From assembly GCA_022575985.1 (NCBI GenBank), contig JAKSXM010000007.1, positions 29,700,501 through 29,764,500 of the forward strand: a stretch of 64,000 nt of DNA, in the 5' to 3' direction. Positions 23,067 through 35,927 of the stretch are shown piece by piece. Origin of the DNA: Anagrus nilaparvatae. Lineage: Eukaryota; Arthropoda; Insecta; Hymenoptera; Mymaridae. Under the pieces are notes generated by a model. It worked only from the letters and a program-made list of their open reading frames with translations. It was not told the origin of the DNA and made no database searches. A program made the position numbers and the translations under genes. Position 1 is the stretch's first letter, and each line of letters opens with the position of its first letter.

Positions 23067-25226
23067 GGCGACTGTTCCGGGTCAGAGGCGTTTTTTGGAG
23101 TGATTTTGTAAAGTTGATTTTGAAATAAGTATAAAAGGTATTGAAAATTTTTTTTTTAATTATTTTAATTAAGTATTTAATTTATTGATTTATTTAATAC
23201 ATATATTTTCCCTTTAAAAAGAATAATATTATAAATTAGTTTGGGAAAAAGATATTGAACGGGCTTAAAGCCCTTTATATACAGTAGATCTATTATACAA
23301 AAATATCATATAATAATATACATACATTTGAAGTAATCTTAAATTAATTAAAATCATATTAATGTAATTTAAAAAGTTTTTTTTTATAACTAATCTTATA
23401 ATCATTGTTACATAACTAAGTCAAATATTATACATATCAACTAAAATTTTTTAATTTAATACAGTTATTTGAAAGAGTAAATTTATATAATTTTAATGAA
23501 ACAATAACGAACTACCAAAAACTACTAACATTTATGTTTATTTTTATGTTTGTCCTTTTTTTTTCTTAGTTCTTCTCTTACTAATAATATTAATGTTATC
23601 TATATTATCATTGTTATTATTATTATTATTTAAACTGGTATTATTTATGTCTCTATCCTCAAACTTATTAGGTTATATCTTTGTCACTTTTACAACTTAT
23701 GATATTTTTTCTCTTATTTTTAACACTATTGACAAAACTTATATTTTTTATCGAAGAATTTTTAACAGAATTTTTCACAGATAAAATCTTTGGAATGCCA
23801 TGAATGTATTTAACTTTTTTCAAATTCATATCATTAGGATTTTTAGGTTCACTTTTTATTAATTCAACAAGACTCTCGTATTGTTTACGTAGAATCAAAG
23901 TCCTATCTTGTGTATTCTTGAAATCTACAGGTAGTTTATCATAATTTTGTATAATTTAATTTATATTATTTTTATTATCAGAAGAAATTTGAATTGGTCG
24001 ATCCTTCTCACTTTCTACACCAAGTCTTTTGAAGGACAAATTATTTAAATTTTTATCAATGGGACCAAATAAATTTATTAAATAATCAAAGTTGTTATCA
24101 GGAGTTAGATCTTATGGTACATCATAAAGTAGTAAATTATTTAACTTATCCAATCTATTTTTAATTTCTAGTATAAATTCATCACTTGGTGTTAATGATG
24201 ATGTTACACAAGATGATTCCAATACTTGTATTTTTTGTTCCAGGTTTATTATTTTCTTATCCATATTACTTTTATCCTCATTTAATGTAGACATCTGCGT
24301 TTTTAATGAATCTATTTCTTTTTAATTTTCAATGACTATAGCACTGAGATGTTTTAATGCACTTGACATATCATTATTTTGAGAAGACATAGTAGCGACT
24401 TGTTAAAAAAAATTAACAGTAAACAATTTTATAAAATTATATAATTCTGTGATCACCATATTGCCGTTGTTACCGCCTATTTGACTGATAAATAAAACAT
24501 TTAACGATTGATGAATACTTTCACAATCATCAGCTATTTTGTTGAAATTTTTAACTTTAATTTTTAATATCTTACACTTAATTTTAGAACCAGAAGGGGA
24601 GGGGAAACCAAAGGAATTAATATTTAATGTAACAAAAAAATTTTTTTTTAAATTTTAAATCAAGCACTGCCCACAGAGGGCGTTTGGAAAAGACGTCTAA
24701 AAAAAGTACGCTGGCTATGGGCGATGTAACTCCATTCTGATTTACAAAAAAAAAAAAATGGGTTAATTTAGATAACTTGCTCTCTGCGCTATCGTCGCCC
24801 TTTTTTTGAAATTTTGATTTAAAAATTTTGTATCGGATTTTAAAATTTTTTTCAAAAAAATGGGCTTTTTTTTATGAAAACTAAAGAAAATTTATCATTT
24901 TCAATAAGAAATGAAAAATCGGGAGCCGATGGCGCAGAGGGAATGTAATAAGCTTTCGAAAAAAAAAATTTTAATCTATCGAGCTCTTTTTCCAAAATTT
25001 CGCACGCAGTTTTCAAAAAACCCGTTTTAAGATATACGCGTTTAAAGTTTGTGTTTGTGTAGAGTGACCCCCGCGAAGCAATAAGAAAATATGAATAACT
25101 TTTTTTTTGGGGGGGGGGGATTCAGACTTACAAATTTTTTTGGGCATTCTTAAAGAGTTAGTAAACACATTTATATAAAAAAAAAAAAAATTGACAAAAA
25201 AATTTTTTTGAACCGGAACAGTCGCC
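23067..25226. mobile_element. TTAA-type DNA transposon 3 (2160 bp) containing a LINE ORF1 relic
   Basis: TTAA at 23063-23066 and 25227-25230 bounds inverted ends GGCGACTGTTCCGG and CCGGAACAGTCGCC. No transposase is recognised. On the minus strand 24390-23668 is a LINE ORF1-like frame, evidently nested or captured. The rest is low complexity with G/C-poor runs and a GGGGGGGGG run near 25112. Confidence 0.75.
23668..24390 (-). pseudogene. LINE ORF1-like protein relic (coiled coil plus RRM-like domain)
   Basis: One continuous minus-strand frame from ATG 24390, broken only by in-frame TAA codons (for example at codon 23, after LLLYDVP at 24112-24114, and near 23957). A coiled coil (NLEQKIQVLESS region) leads into LLLYDVP, KRLGVESEKDRPIQ, QYESLVELIKSE and KKVKYIHGIPKIL. 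This order matches the RRM-like and C-terminal portions of ORF1 in Jockey/CR1/L1-type LINEs, which bind element RNA. It then degrades into an Asn/Ser/Lys-rich tail. The lack of frameshifts suggests fairly recent inactivation. No ORF2 is found next to it. Confidence 0.6.
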
Positions 25227-25406
25227 TTAATCAATTAAATTTTTATTATTATCCACTTTTTAAAAAAAATCAGTAAACTTTAACATCCAATATCCTTTTT
25301 CACTTGAATAAAAACTTGAAACCTTGTGATCTGATTTATGATTTTTTTTAATTAATTTGGTGATTAAATTTAAAAATATTTCCTTATAAAAGCTCGAAGG
25401 ACCAAA

Positions 25407-25646
25407 TGTTTAATCTTGATATAAATTAGAGGTTAATTGATATTAATAATATAGAAACTGTGTAATTAATATGTTAATAATATGATTTATTAAACGTGTG
25501 TAATGGTATACGACTTAGTGCGTACTATATACATATTGACAGGTAGCACTTGAAATTACCTTTCTCTTTCTAATATATACATTAAGGTGTATTTAAATAT
25601 TATATTACAATAAAGGTATACTTACAATAATTTACAATATGGAACA
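25407..25646 (-). repeat. 5' LTR (on the minus strand) of the BEL/Pao remnant, 240 bp
   Basis: TGTT at the start and AACA at the end. Its final 90 bases align with 17435-17526. The predicted primer-binding site outside its inner edge (TGGTCCTTCGAGC on the minus strand) differs from that of the intact element, which suggests a different primer tRNA. Confidence 0.65.
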
Positions 25647-28600
25647 ATTACAAAAGGTTGTTATCTGAAATGATACATATAAATACACAATAGTATGCGC
25701 TAAACAAAAAGGAAGATATAGAAAATTTACATAACTCATATCAAAAGTTAATCAATGTTCTTGTAAAATACAATTTCATTCTATAATAGAAAATTTTCTT
25801 ATTCAAGGTACTACTGATACTATTAATGCATTATATAAATGCATAGATGTCGCATAAATGACGTATCGATTTTGAATTGATGTATAACGTGTATCACATG
25901 TGCGTGTACACACACTATCTAAAATAATCTATATAACAACACACACAAAACGTAACAGTTAGTTAAGTACAAATGTATATAAAATATAATAGAAAAAAAA
26001 TTATTTGTAAAGAACTATGTTTAAAAAAAATATATTTAGACAATTATTTTTATAAACTTAGCTCTACAGCTGCGACCGACAGACTTTTTGAGTTTGAGTT
26101 CTTTGAGTACAGTATTTACGTGTTATAAGAATGGGGACCGGTCCGAGCTGCACTGCACCATTTATAAATATGCCGTGATAAATAAACATAAAGTAAAAAT
26201 TAAATTAAATTTAATGTATTTATAAAATTTAAATTTTGTAGATTCGAAAAGGTGCATAACTGGCACGAAACGTCATTAAATAATAAATAATTATTATTAG
26301 ATGGAATATATTGTTGTTTTTACATTAAAATAGTTTATTAAAAATAATAAGCGTTTCTAAATACATAATATTAAAATATAATTATTATTTAGTCTAAAAT
26401 ATGTACAAAATATATGCATAGATTTTTATAAAAACCCAAAAAACATTATGCTAGCACAGGAGCTTGAACCTTTGATGTTTGGGTTGCCAGCTTCAGAAAG
26501 GATCCTCAACACCACGCGTGTAAGTTGAATTTTAATAAATAAATATGGAAGAGATAGAAATATTTTTATTTAATAATATTAAAAATTGATATTAAAAACT
26601 ATATTTTGAGCATTAATTTTATAGTAAATGCAAATATATTTTAAAGAGTATATTTAACAGCAAATAAAAAAATCAGGATCCTTTTTCGAAAAGTTTTTGA
26701 AAAACTCAAAAAAATAAAAAATCTTATTGCTTACTGCTTAGTTAAAAATGCACTAAATGTTACTACAGGTTAAATTTCTAAAAATTTAGTAGATTTACTA
26801 TAATTCGTTATTTTACTACTAATAGTAATTTTATTAACAGTGGATAAATATTAACAATTCATAATAAGATTTCTAATCTGAAGTAATATTGAACACAATT
26901 TTTTTTTACTGTTGTGCTAAAACAACATTTCTTTTATAATTAGAACAAATTTATACAAGAATATATGAATTCGGAAAAAAACTTTTATAATGTATCTAAA
27001 GTGAAAAAATTGTTATTAGATAAATATTTTAAATTAATAATTTTTCTAATTTTCAAATGATAAGAAAGCGAGATGGTGTTTTTAAAATTGTATGAAAACT
27101 GTAATTACCGAGTCAATAATATAATTTTCATAAAATTTTGGTTTTCATGTTCTCAAAATACTAACAAAGTTCTTAATATACTTGCGAGCAACTTTTGCCA
27201 GCATTTGCTCGTAGATTGTCAGCTAATGTTTCTATCGAGTAGCGGGCCCAATAGCGGTGAGCACAAAGCTAGGACAAAGCTGAAAAGTAATGCTTTTACG
27301 TTTACCGCGAGCAAGTGGTGTTTATTGGGTGATTATAATTTTATATTCATTTTTGATTTATAAAAGACTTCATTTTTTTATTTCGGTTTTCATATCTTAT
27401 ATTATTAATACAAATATTTTATATTTATTTCTATAATAATATTAGATTTTTAAATTAAATTTTAATTAAAACTGACCATATTTATTGCTAGAGTTGTTGT
27501 ACTTAAATGCGCATTATTCTTTAAGAGGGCATCTTCAATTAACTTAAAATTTTCATCTTTGAAAATGTTTAATTAGTTTTTAGGATTTGTGGAAAAGTTA
27601 CTCTCATACTAAGCGTAGTAATTTCTGATTTTAAAATTTTAATCACAAATGTATCCTTTTTGGGACAACTTCCTTCTGTAATTTTGGGCTTAGTCTCAGA
27701 CTAGATCCTTTTCAACTATAGCTGAACTTTTGTTTTTTATACCATCAACGAAGTAGCAAGCGAATACCTGAAGCACTCATATATCCAGGATATTAATATT
27801 TTCATAAAGGAATATGTAACATAATTTAACTCCCCAAGAAGATAGTTGGTCAGAACAACTCAAGCATCAAATATTAATGTATAACCAAGGTATTTTTTTC
27901 ATTGAAAGTCAGTATTACCTTACATAGCCAGAAAAGGTCTCCACTCCTAGTAAAAGGATAATACTAATATTCAACAAAAAATATTAGCAATAGCATGTCA
28001 TGGATCATATTCAAGTCAAGCAATTTTGCCAAATACATTTATTAGATACATTTAGATACATTTATTTTCAAACAGCTTCACCAATTTTCCCAAGCAATTA
28101 TTATGAGTTCCTCTTATCCAGCTTTATCAGGCGATTCGATACAATTTTCGTAAGCATTTAATACACTATAAAAAAATATTTTGATGCCAAGTTAATATTG
28201 CTTGACACACATCAATAAACACCTTAAATGCGGCGAAGCCAATGCTTACTTCCGTCAGACTTATTTTTGACTTGATGGCAAATCGGTTGATGCAGATACG
28301 ATTAGATTAAACCCACCTGATTACTTGACTTGAGGTTAATGCATATTTACACGTTGGTGTAAGCTCTTATTGACTTGTAGCAAAAGTGTTTATGTTTAAT
28401 ATAGCAGAAAACTTAATAGCTCAAATAATTTAATTAGTCTAAAGATATATCGTTTTGCTTTGTTTAAAATAATTATTAATATCTTTATTGTTACTTTTAA
28501 AAAAATTTTCCAGTTTTTTACAAATGATAAAATCAAAATAAAAAAGTTTCATTTATTTCATGAAAATAAAAAGTTTTGTGTAAAGTTGAAGAGCAGACCT

Positions 28601-29577
28601 TACTTTAATTTTTATTATTGAAACCATAAAAAAATCCATATAAATTACATAATTAATTATCTTAGCTTTAAAAAAATGGTAAAAAATTAATTTTAAATTA
28701 TTTATCCAGATCTCACTTTATGAACCTGACCTCCTGGAGTATTGAAATTTGTTTCTAGTTTCTGGTTTAGCTTTGTTTTGTTATAAAAAGAATGCTCTTT
28801 TCGATACGTGTATAAACATTCAAGTAATGATAAAAAGAACCATGCAAAATCTCCGTTCCAATATTTTTAATGTTTTGGTTTCTTATTTGAATTTATCAAA
28901 CTTGTTACCGGTGAGGGAACGAAGACTGCATTGAACCTGAAAAGTTCATTCTATATTCAATTAACCCAAATAGCCTATACCTCAAAGTATATTTTTTTAC
29001 ATTATAATAGATGCAATTAGATTAAGGAAAAATATTCTGTAGCTAAAAACCCAGCAATTCAGGTTATGGTTTTAGCCTCAAAACTTTTAAAATGAAAATT
29101 CTGAATGCTCGTAAACAGTATTTTGGTAATATAAAGTATAAATTATTTTTTTAAATTATCTAAGTTGTAACCAAAATATTTGAGACACTTTTTAAGGGCA
29201 ATAAGAAATATGTAAAACCAACTACAATATTTTAAGGGTTTTGATTCATCACTTCGGTTCTAAAAGATTAGTTTTCTAAGTTAACCAATGACCGAATAAA
29301 GGTTTCATTAAAACCTTAAAAGTTTTCAATAAAAAGCAAAAGTCGAACAGTATAAGTGTTAGAGTTTATTTCTTTTGATTGGAATGGACGATTAGATACG
29401 GATAATACAACTATAAAACTCCAATATTTGAGATTGTTTTAAAAGCACTTTTTTCTTTAACAAAATATTAAATATACATTTATAGATCATAACAGCCTTA
29501 AAAAAAAAAAAATAATATAATGTTTCAATGTTTAAAATAACAATGGTAAATAACTTAAAATATATAAAATTAAATAA
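25647..29577. other. AT-rich stretch, no gene recognised
   Basis: Contents: AT repeats; a B-box-like GGTTCAAGCTCC on the minus strand near 26470; a second copy of the dispersed repeat at 27288-27345; and a moderately GC-richer block at about 27700-28340, possibly decayed coding sequence, where no motif can be named. No frame above about 100 codons shows a domain. Confidence 0.5.
27288..27345 (+). repeat. Dispersed repeat copy B
   Basis: Counterpart of 3489-3551 (see that entry). Here it follows TAGCGGGCCCAATAGCGG and GAGCACAAAGCTAGG. Confidence 0.55.
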
Positions 29578-29625
29578 ATGTTTTATAAAATGTATATGTA
29601 TGTATATATTAATAATTGTAAATTG

Positions 29626-30557
29626 ATGATGTCAGTCGTCAACTCTGTCCTGCTCTACGGATCAGAAGTCTGGGCGAAGACCACAGAAACTGCCAAGTAC
29701 AAACGAAAAATATCGTCGGTACAGAGGCAGGCGGCAGTGAGGATCGCCTGTGGATACCACACGGTATCTCTAGAGGCGATCCAGGTTGTTGCTTCGGTGA
29801 TACCCATTGACCTGCTAGCGTTGGAGCGGAAATTCATCTACGAGAGCGTAGAAGAGCGCGAAGTGGCTTCCACTTGCGCCCGCTTCAACTCTATGAAAGC
29901 ATGGAAGAAACGATGGAAAAAGAACCAAGAGAAAAATGCCCTGTGGACGCGCAGACTGATCTCAGACCTGCAGGCATGGATGGGACGACAGCATGGGGAG
30001 GTGGATTTCTACCTTACCCAGTTCTTAACTGGACACGGGTACTTCCGTGTCATGTTGAAGCATTGGCATAAGGTGGCAACAAAGGAGTGCTTGCACTGTC
30101 CGGGCGTGGATGATACAGTAGAGCACACATTTTTCGAATGTGTTCACTACTTGGAGGGGCGCCCGCCCTTCCCGATTTGGAGGCCGGAGACGGTGGACCC
30201 GGAAATGCTACGGAGTTCCGAAAACTGGAACAAAGTAGCAGAGTACGTAAGGACCACCATGTTGCAGAAGAAGGAGGAGGGCTTTCTATCGTAGAGAGCT
30301 CTCCTGCCCCTAGGCAGGAGGGAAGGCAGCGGCCAGCTGCCTAGGCTGCGCGTCCCAAACTGAAGTTATACCTGAAAAGGGAGTTCCGGTTTGGGACAAA
30401 CAAGCGCGGGGGGTTTAAAGTGTGTTTATCCAGTAAGAATCTGGGGCGTAGCCGGCGACCGCGTTCGCTGGTGGTCTCCCAGTTGTACACTTTGTACAAC
30501 TGGGCGGTCATGGAAATTTGCGAGTCTTTAAGGCCCGCAAACACTCCATGGCTGATG
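29626..30557 (+). mobile_element. 5'-truncated second copy of the R1-type LINE
   Basis: The frame 29578-30294 enters the element near 29626 and reads NSVLLYGSEVWA, SLEAIQVVASVIPIDLLALE, and the finger CLHCPGVDDTVEHTFFEC before stopping at 30292-30294. Unlike the copy at 13245-13844 this stretch has no internal stop, and it ends VRTTMLQKKEEGFLS, showing the intact C-terminus. The 3' UTR (30295-30557) matches 13855-14130. It diverges after GGCTGATG, with no poly-A visible. The first 16 codons are flanking AT sequence. Confidence 0.88.
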
Positions 30558-30617
30558 TACAGGGTGACAATCGATCGGGTTATCATTGGATTAGTTGGGG
30601 GTGGAAATGATATTTAA

Positions 30618-32945
30618 GAAATTTTTTTATGAGATTTTTCATGGTTGCTGGTTCTCTTTCACGTGGATTAGTCAGATTAGAAAGAAAAAAAAATTTAATC
30701 GGTGAAAATCAAAAAATTTTTCGATAAAACGATGTAATGGACTTTTAATGATTATTTTCGGACTCTCTGAGTTAAAATACATACAAATTGAAAATCTCGC
30801 GCAAAATAATCCCCTAATTTATTAAATATCTTAAATTAAAAAACGTTATTTTTAAATCGGATTAGAAATTCCTTCCATTTTGGATTAGAAATTAGATTAT
30901 CTCGAAACTAGCTTCAGGTTATAAAAAAAAAAAAGTATCGCGTGAAATATTTTTCATATAACCAATAAGTAAATACATATAAGTAAAATATACACGTGTT
31001 TATATTGTGTGAAAAAAATAATAAAAATTTATAACCTAAATGGCTAAATTTTGTATTTTTAAAAAAATAAATATTGTAATTAATATACAATGCTTTATTA
31101 TAGCTTTTTAAGTTAAAAGTGAAAAAAAAGCTAAAAAAAGTTAAAAAAAACTAAATAATGTATTATTTTAGGGGCCTGTAAAATAAGTTGCAAAAAATTA
31201 TTTATTTTTATTTTTAAAATTAAAAAAAAAGTAAATTGGTGGTTCAGGATAATTTTATGTGCCCTTTCGATTAGTGATATCCAAAATTGGATAAATTTTC
31301 TGGATAAAAAAAAAATTGGATTTTCGCGAAAATTATTTGAAAGTTCGATTTTTTTTATTGAAATCATATAAATAAACCTATTAGAAACATATTCCCTCAA
31401 TTTTTATAATTAGAAACGAAGTATTTATTGAAAAATCCTAAATTATCCTAAATTTAAAATCTGAATAATATTTACATTATTCACTTGTGTATTTTTTCCT
31501 TTGAAATTCAATGAAATCACTAGTTTTTTCATCCGGAATTTTCCTTAGCCATAAATTGTAATTAATAATAATTTGTCATAATAATTTGTATCTATTTTTA
31601 CTGGTTTTGTCCAATTTTATATTGTTTGCTATAGTAGTCAATTTGAGCCTGAAGGGTTTGAAATGTCTAAAATTTTTTTAAATAAATAAATATTGAGGCA
31701 AAAACTACTCTAGAAAACAGAAAAACTTTTTTCTGTCTTGTGGTGAAAATTCACTGACGTACCCAATTTTTTAGTTCTGTGAAATTAAGATTATAGGGGA
31801 ATTATTACAAAATCTTTAATTACTATAACTCATTTATTTTTCATCAAAAAATAGGAAGAATCTGATAGAAAAATCCCAATTCTGTGAATTTTAAAATAAA
31901 TCCAATGTTTAACATTTGAGTTGCTCTTAGACCTTAAAAACTGAATATTTGTATTTTTTGATCCTAAATAAACTTACTTAGTACATTATAATTACAAAAA
32001 TCATGTAAAAAATATTACATTAAAAATAAAAAATTAATTTACCCCCCAACAACCTCCAAATCAGGGTGGTTCTCCTCGAGAGCTACGATTTTAATTTTAG
32101 GACAAGTATTTCCTGCCTCAGGAGACACTATAGAATCAGAAAATACCAGAGATTTTTAGGAATATCGTCGTGAAACTTTTTTCTTATTCAAGACCACTGT
32201 GCCTTCTGAGCCTAGAAATTAGACCCCTAAAACTGGGGGGGAGGTGGTTTTTTTTCCGGCCACCACCAGATTGGATCTGTAATTAATTGGTCACGAATTT
32301 CGGGGTCTTTTCTGGGAGAAATATGCGGAATGCTCTTAAATTTGCAAAAATTAGAAAAAGCACCTCTTTTAGAGTTATTTTGCTAATTTAAGGGTGAAAT
32401 ATAGATTAACCATAAAAAATTCCCTCAAATTATTGATTAGCGACCCATAAAACTCGTACGGGCTTGATTTCGTACAGGTCGCTCAAAATGCGGAAATAGC
32501 AAAATACCCCCTTTTAGGGATAATTTTTGCTAATTTAAGGGTGAAATATAAATTATTCAAGAAAAATTCCCAAAAATTCTTGGTCAGCGACCCAAAAAAC
32601 TTATAGTAGAGCAAATCTCATATTGGCCAGTGAAAATTCACCTCGTCCCCGCGATTTGACTAGAGTATAGGGCAATTTTGCAATATAAATTGTTAATATA
32701 AAAAATTTTCCACTAATTTAAAACTTTAGAAAAATGATTAGCTAAATTAGGATTAGTCACCTAATGAATTGACATCGCAAGTAAAATGTGCTTTATAAAT
32801 AATATAAGCCACAAGAATATAAACATAAATCAGGAAAAATTTTCCCACTACTTTTTTCTGTATTTTTTTTTTGTAACAAATAAACTAACAAAAAAATTAA
32901 TTAAAATTTGTAAGTCAGAAAAAAAATTATTTTTTCTCATGTAGT
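30618..32945. other. AT-rich stretch with a short tandem repeat near 32290-32640
   Basis: No gene. From about 32290 a unit of roughly 135 bp recurs two to three times (TTTGCTAATTTAAGGGTGAAATATA at about 32381 and 32515, each followed by AATTCC and an AGCGACCCA block). Related wording (TTGGGTCGCTGATCATGAATTTCGG) occurs inside the TTAA element at about 42725-42765. Confidence 0.5.
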
Positions 32946-32949
32946 AAAC

Positions 32950-33617
32950 TTTGATGATCAAGTTTGATAATCAAGGTTGCTGGTCAAGTTTGATGATCAA
33001 GGTTGTTGATCAAGTTTGATGATCAAGCTTGCTGGTCAATTTTGATGATCACGTTTGCTGATCAAGTTTGATGATCAAGCTTGCTGATCAAGGTTGCTGA
33101 TTACGGTTGCTGATCAAGTTTGATGATCAACTTTGATGATCAAGTTTGCTGATCAAGGTTGTTGATCAAGTTTGATGATCAAGTTTGATGATCAAGTTTG
33201 ATGATCAAGGTTGTTGATCAAGTTTGATGATCAAGGTTGCTGATCAATCTTGCTAATCAAATTTGATGATCAAGCTTGCTGATCAACTTTGATGATCAAG
33301 TTTGCCGATCAAGGTTCCTGATCAAGCTTGCTGATCAACTTTGATGATCAAGTTTTCTGATCAAGCTTGCTGATCAACTTTGATGATCAAGTTTGCTGAT
33401 CAAGGTTGATGATCAAGGTTGATGATCAAGTTTGATGATCAAGGTTGCTGATCAAGTTTGATGATCAAGTTTGCCGATCAAGGTTGATGATCAAGGTTGC
33501 TGATCAAGTTTGATGATCAAGGTTGCTGATCAAGTTTGCTGATCAAGGTTGATGATCAAGTTTGATGATCAAGTTTGCTGATCATCAAACCTTGATCAGC
33601 AAACTTGATCAGCAACC
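32950..33617. repeat. 13-bp minisatellite, about 50 units built on TGATCA, with orientation switch
   Basis: Units read GATCAAGTTTGAT or GATCAAGGTTGCT with limited variation. Every unit contains the palindrome TGATCA. Near 33578-33583 the array turns over at a TGATCA and continues as the reverse complement (CAAACCTTGATCAGC) for the last three units. Not coding. Confidence 0.92.
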
Positions 33618-33649
33618 TGGAATATCCCATATATAAAATTTTTTAGTTA

Positions 33650-34219
33650 AATATATTATACTGTTGATCATATAACTTATTTTTTTATTTTTAAACCCTT
33701 CAGACCCCATATTTTGAACGATGAAGTTCAAATTTTTGAATTTTTTTCGACTTTTCTTACTTTATTGCATGGGAAATCCCATATATATATAATTTTTTTA
33801 GTTCAATATTTTATATTTAAAAAAAAAGTTTTTCTTTTATTTTTCATTCCCTAAACCTCTACTTTTTTCTCTCAATATTACAAGTATTGTATTTCTTTTC
33901 TTAATAATTTTGGTTTTTTTATTATATTGTGTGGAATTACCCATATATAAACTTTTTGAAGATCAATATTTTATTAAAATTTATGCAATATTTTTTGATA
34001 AAAAAAAAATTTTTATATTTTTTTAGACCCTCAGACCCTTTGTTTGAACTTCATAGCTTCGTTCATTATATACTGTTCTTCTCGATTTTTTAAAATTAAA
34101 TTGCATTGAATAAACATTGATAAAAATAATTTTTATATATTTTATATTATCGTTCAAAATATGGGGTCTAAAGGGTTTAAAAATTAAAAAATAAGTTATA
34201 TGATCAAAAGTATAATATA
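33650..34219. repeat. MITE-like inverted repeat, arms about 75 bp
   Basis: TTGATCATATAACTTATTTT and ACCCCATATTTTGAACGAT on the left (33650-33722) mirror 34149-34219. The middle has several CCCATATATA words. It abuts the large palindrome directly. Confidence 0.75.
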
Positions 34220-35927
34220 ATGTTTGTCTGCTTTAAAAGAAAAATATATAAAAATACCCTGCCAACTAGCTGGCACTAAGGTTCCTCAAACAATGAGCTT
34301 AATACATTAATATGCCACTGACATCACCGATTACAACCATGCAATCATGCATACATTTCTCTCTTAATTCCATAATAGTTGTGAAATGTTACCGGTTACT
34401 ATATTTTCAGATATTATTACTTTCATGGAATTAAATGAGGTATTACACACAAAAAAAATATTGCAGCTATTTTAATTTTTTTGTTTTTTTAATTTTGAGA
34501 AAAAAATTTTGAAAAAATTCGGTATCAGATCCAAAAAATTACTATAAACGAACTTTCTAAAACTAGTACTCTAATAGAAATAAATTAGGTACAACGTCCA
34601 AAAAGAAAAAAACGCTGCCAAGTAATTGGCACTATGGTTCCTCATTAACAATAACAAAATGTTCTTAATGGTCTATTTTACCTAGTAAAAACGATAATTC
34701 TAGATATTAGTACTTTCATGGAAAAAAATTAAATACTACTTCCCAAAAGAAAAAAAATATTGCTATTTTTTTTTTTTATGTAAAAAATTTTGAGAAAAAA
34801 GTTTTCAAAAGATTAAGTATCAATTGGAGATATCGAGTAAAAACGATAATTCTAGATATAAGTACTTTCGTAGGAAAATATTAGATACTAAGTCCAAAAA
34901 GAAAAAAAATATTGCTGTTTTTTTAATTTTTTTATGCAAAAAGTTTCGAGAAAAAAAAATTTCAAAAAATTAAGTGTGAGATTGGAGATATCGAGTAATA
35001 ACCATATTTTCAGATATTGGTACTTTTATAGGAAAAAATTAGGCACTACATCCAAAAAGAAAAAAAAAATTGCAGTTTTTTTTTTTTAATTTTAAGAATA
35101 AAATTTGGAAAAAATTAAGTATCAGGTCCAAAAAATTACTATAAACAATATTTCTAAAACTGGTACTTCCACAGAAATAAATTAAGTACTGCGTCCATAA
35201 AAAAAATAAAAATTGGTATTTTTTGTATTTTTTAGTGAAAAAAATTTTGAGAAAAAAATTTTCAAAAAATAAATTATAAGATTCAAGATATCAAGTAAAA
35301 ACGATACTTCTAGATATCAGTACTTTCATGGAAAAATATGAGGTATTACATCCAAATTAAAAAAAAACTTATAACCGGTTTGTGTACACACAACCAAAAT
35401 GCATGGAACATGTTTAATAACATCTGAGCATAGACACACGAAAAGCAATACAATTTCTTATTTTTATAATTTGTAATTATCACCTTTGCTAAATGTTAAA
35501 AGATTCTAAACCCAAACTATTCTGATTCCCTAAACGCGTATTATTCTAGGTCCCTAAATCAAAAATATTCTAAGTCCCTAAACCTGGATTATTCTAAGTC
35601 TCATTTGACCCCCTCCCCCCTTAAATAGGACAAATTTGACCCCCCTCCTTAAATCGGACAAATTTCAAAAACCAAAATTTGACCCATCACAATGGTTGCT
35701 CATTGAGTAACCAAAAAATATATCGTTACTTAATTATTTAAAAAAAATAAATAAATAAATTAAGAATTTTATTCCTTTTATATTTTCTTAAACTTTCGGG
35801 CCATAAATGTTGTGAGATGAAATTCTATGGCCTAAGCTAAGTAAAAATTTAATTTAAGCAAATGTATATTTCAAAATACTGATACTGATTAAATTAATAA
35901 TGTTTTTAAAACTTTAATAAATTAAAG

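Larger units (their letters stand above)
17435..25646 (-). mobile_element. BEL/Pao-type LTR element remnant with coding core lost and filled by other elements
   Basis: The right end (25407-25646) starts TGTTTA and ends GGAACA, and just outside its start the plus strand reads GCTCGAAGGACCAAA, a primer-binding-site-like sequence on the minus strand. The left end (17435-17526) matches the last 92 bases of that LTR and is followed by TTCTCCCGGCTTAATTTTTT, the same polypurine-type junction as in the intact BEL element at 46515. No gag or pol remains. The interior holds tandem repeats, three TTAA-flanked elements, a Helitron-like 3' end, a palindrome and a LINE relic. A CCTAGGTAAC block near 22161 also occurs in the leader of the intact element (52840), supporting common descent. 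Confidence 0.65.

Noticed and set aside
26450..26520. tRNA-like sequence on the minus strand
   Set aside because: Only a B-box-like word (GGTTCAAGCTCC) is present; there is no A box and no foldable arms.
27700..28340. GC-richer block suspected to be a decayed retroelement
   Set aside because: No RT, RNase H or integrase motif could be read in any frame; left unassigned.
32950..33617. Direct repeats as a possible CRISPR or iteron array
   Set aside because: 13-bp units with no spacers and an internal orientation switch; simple minisatellite.
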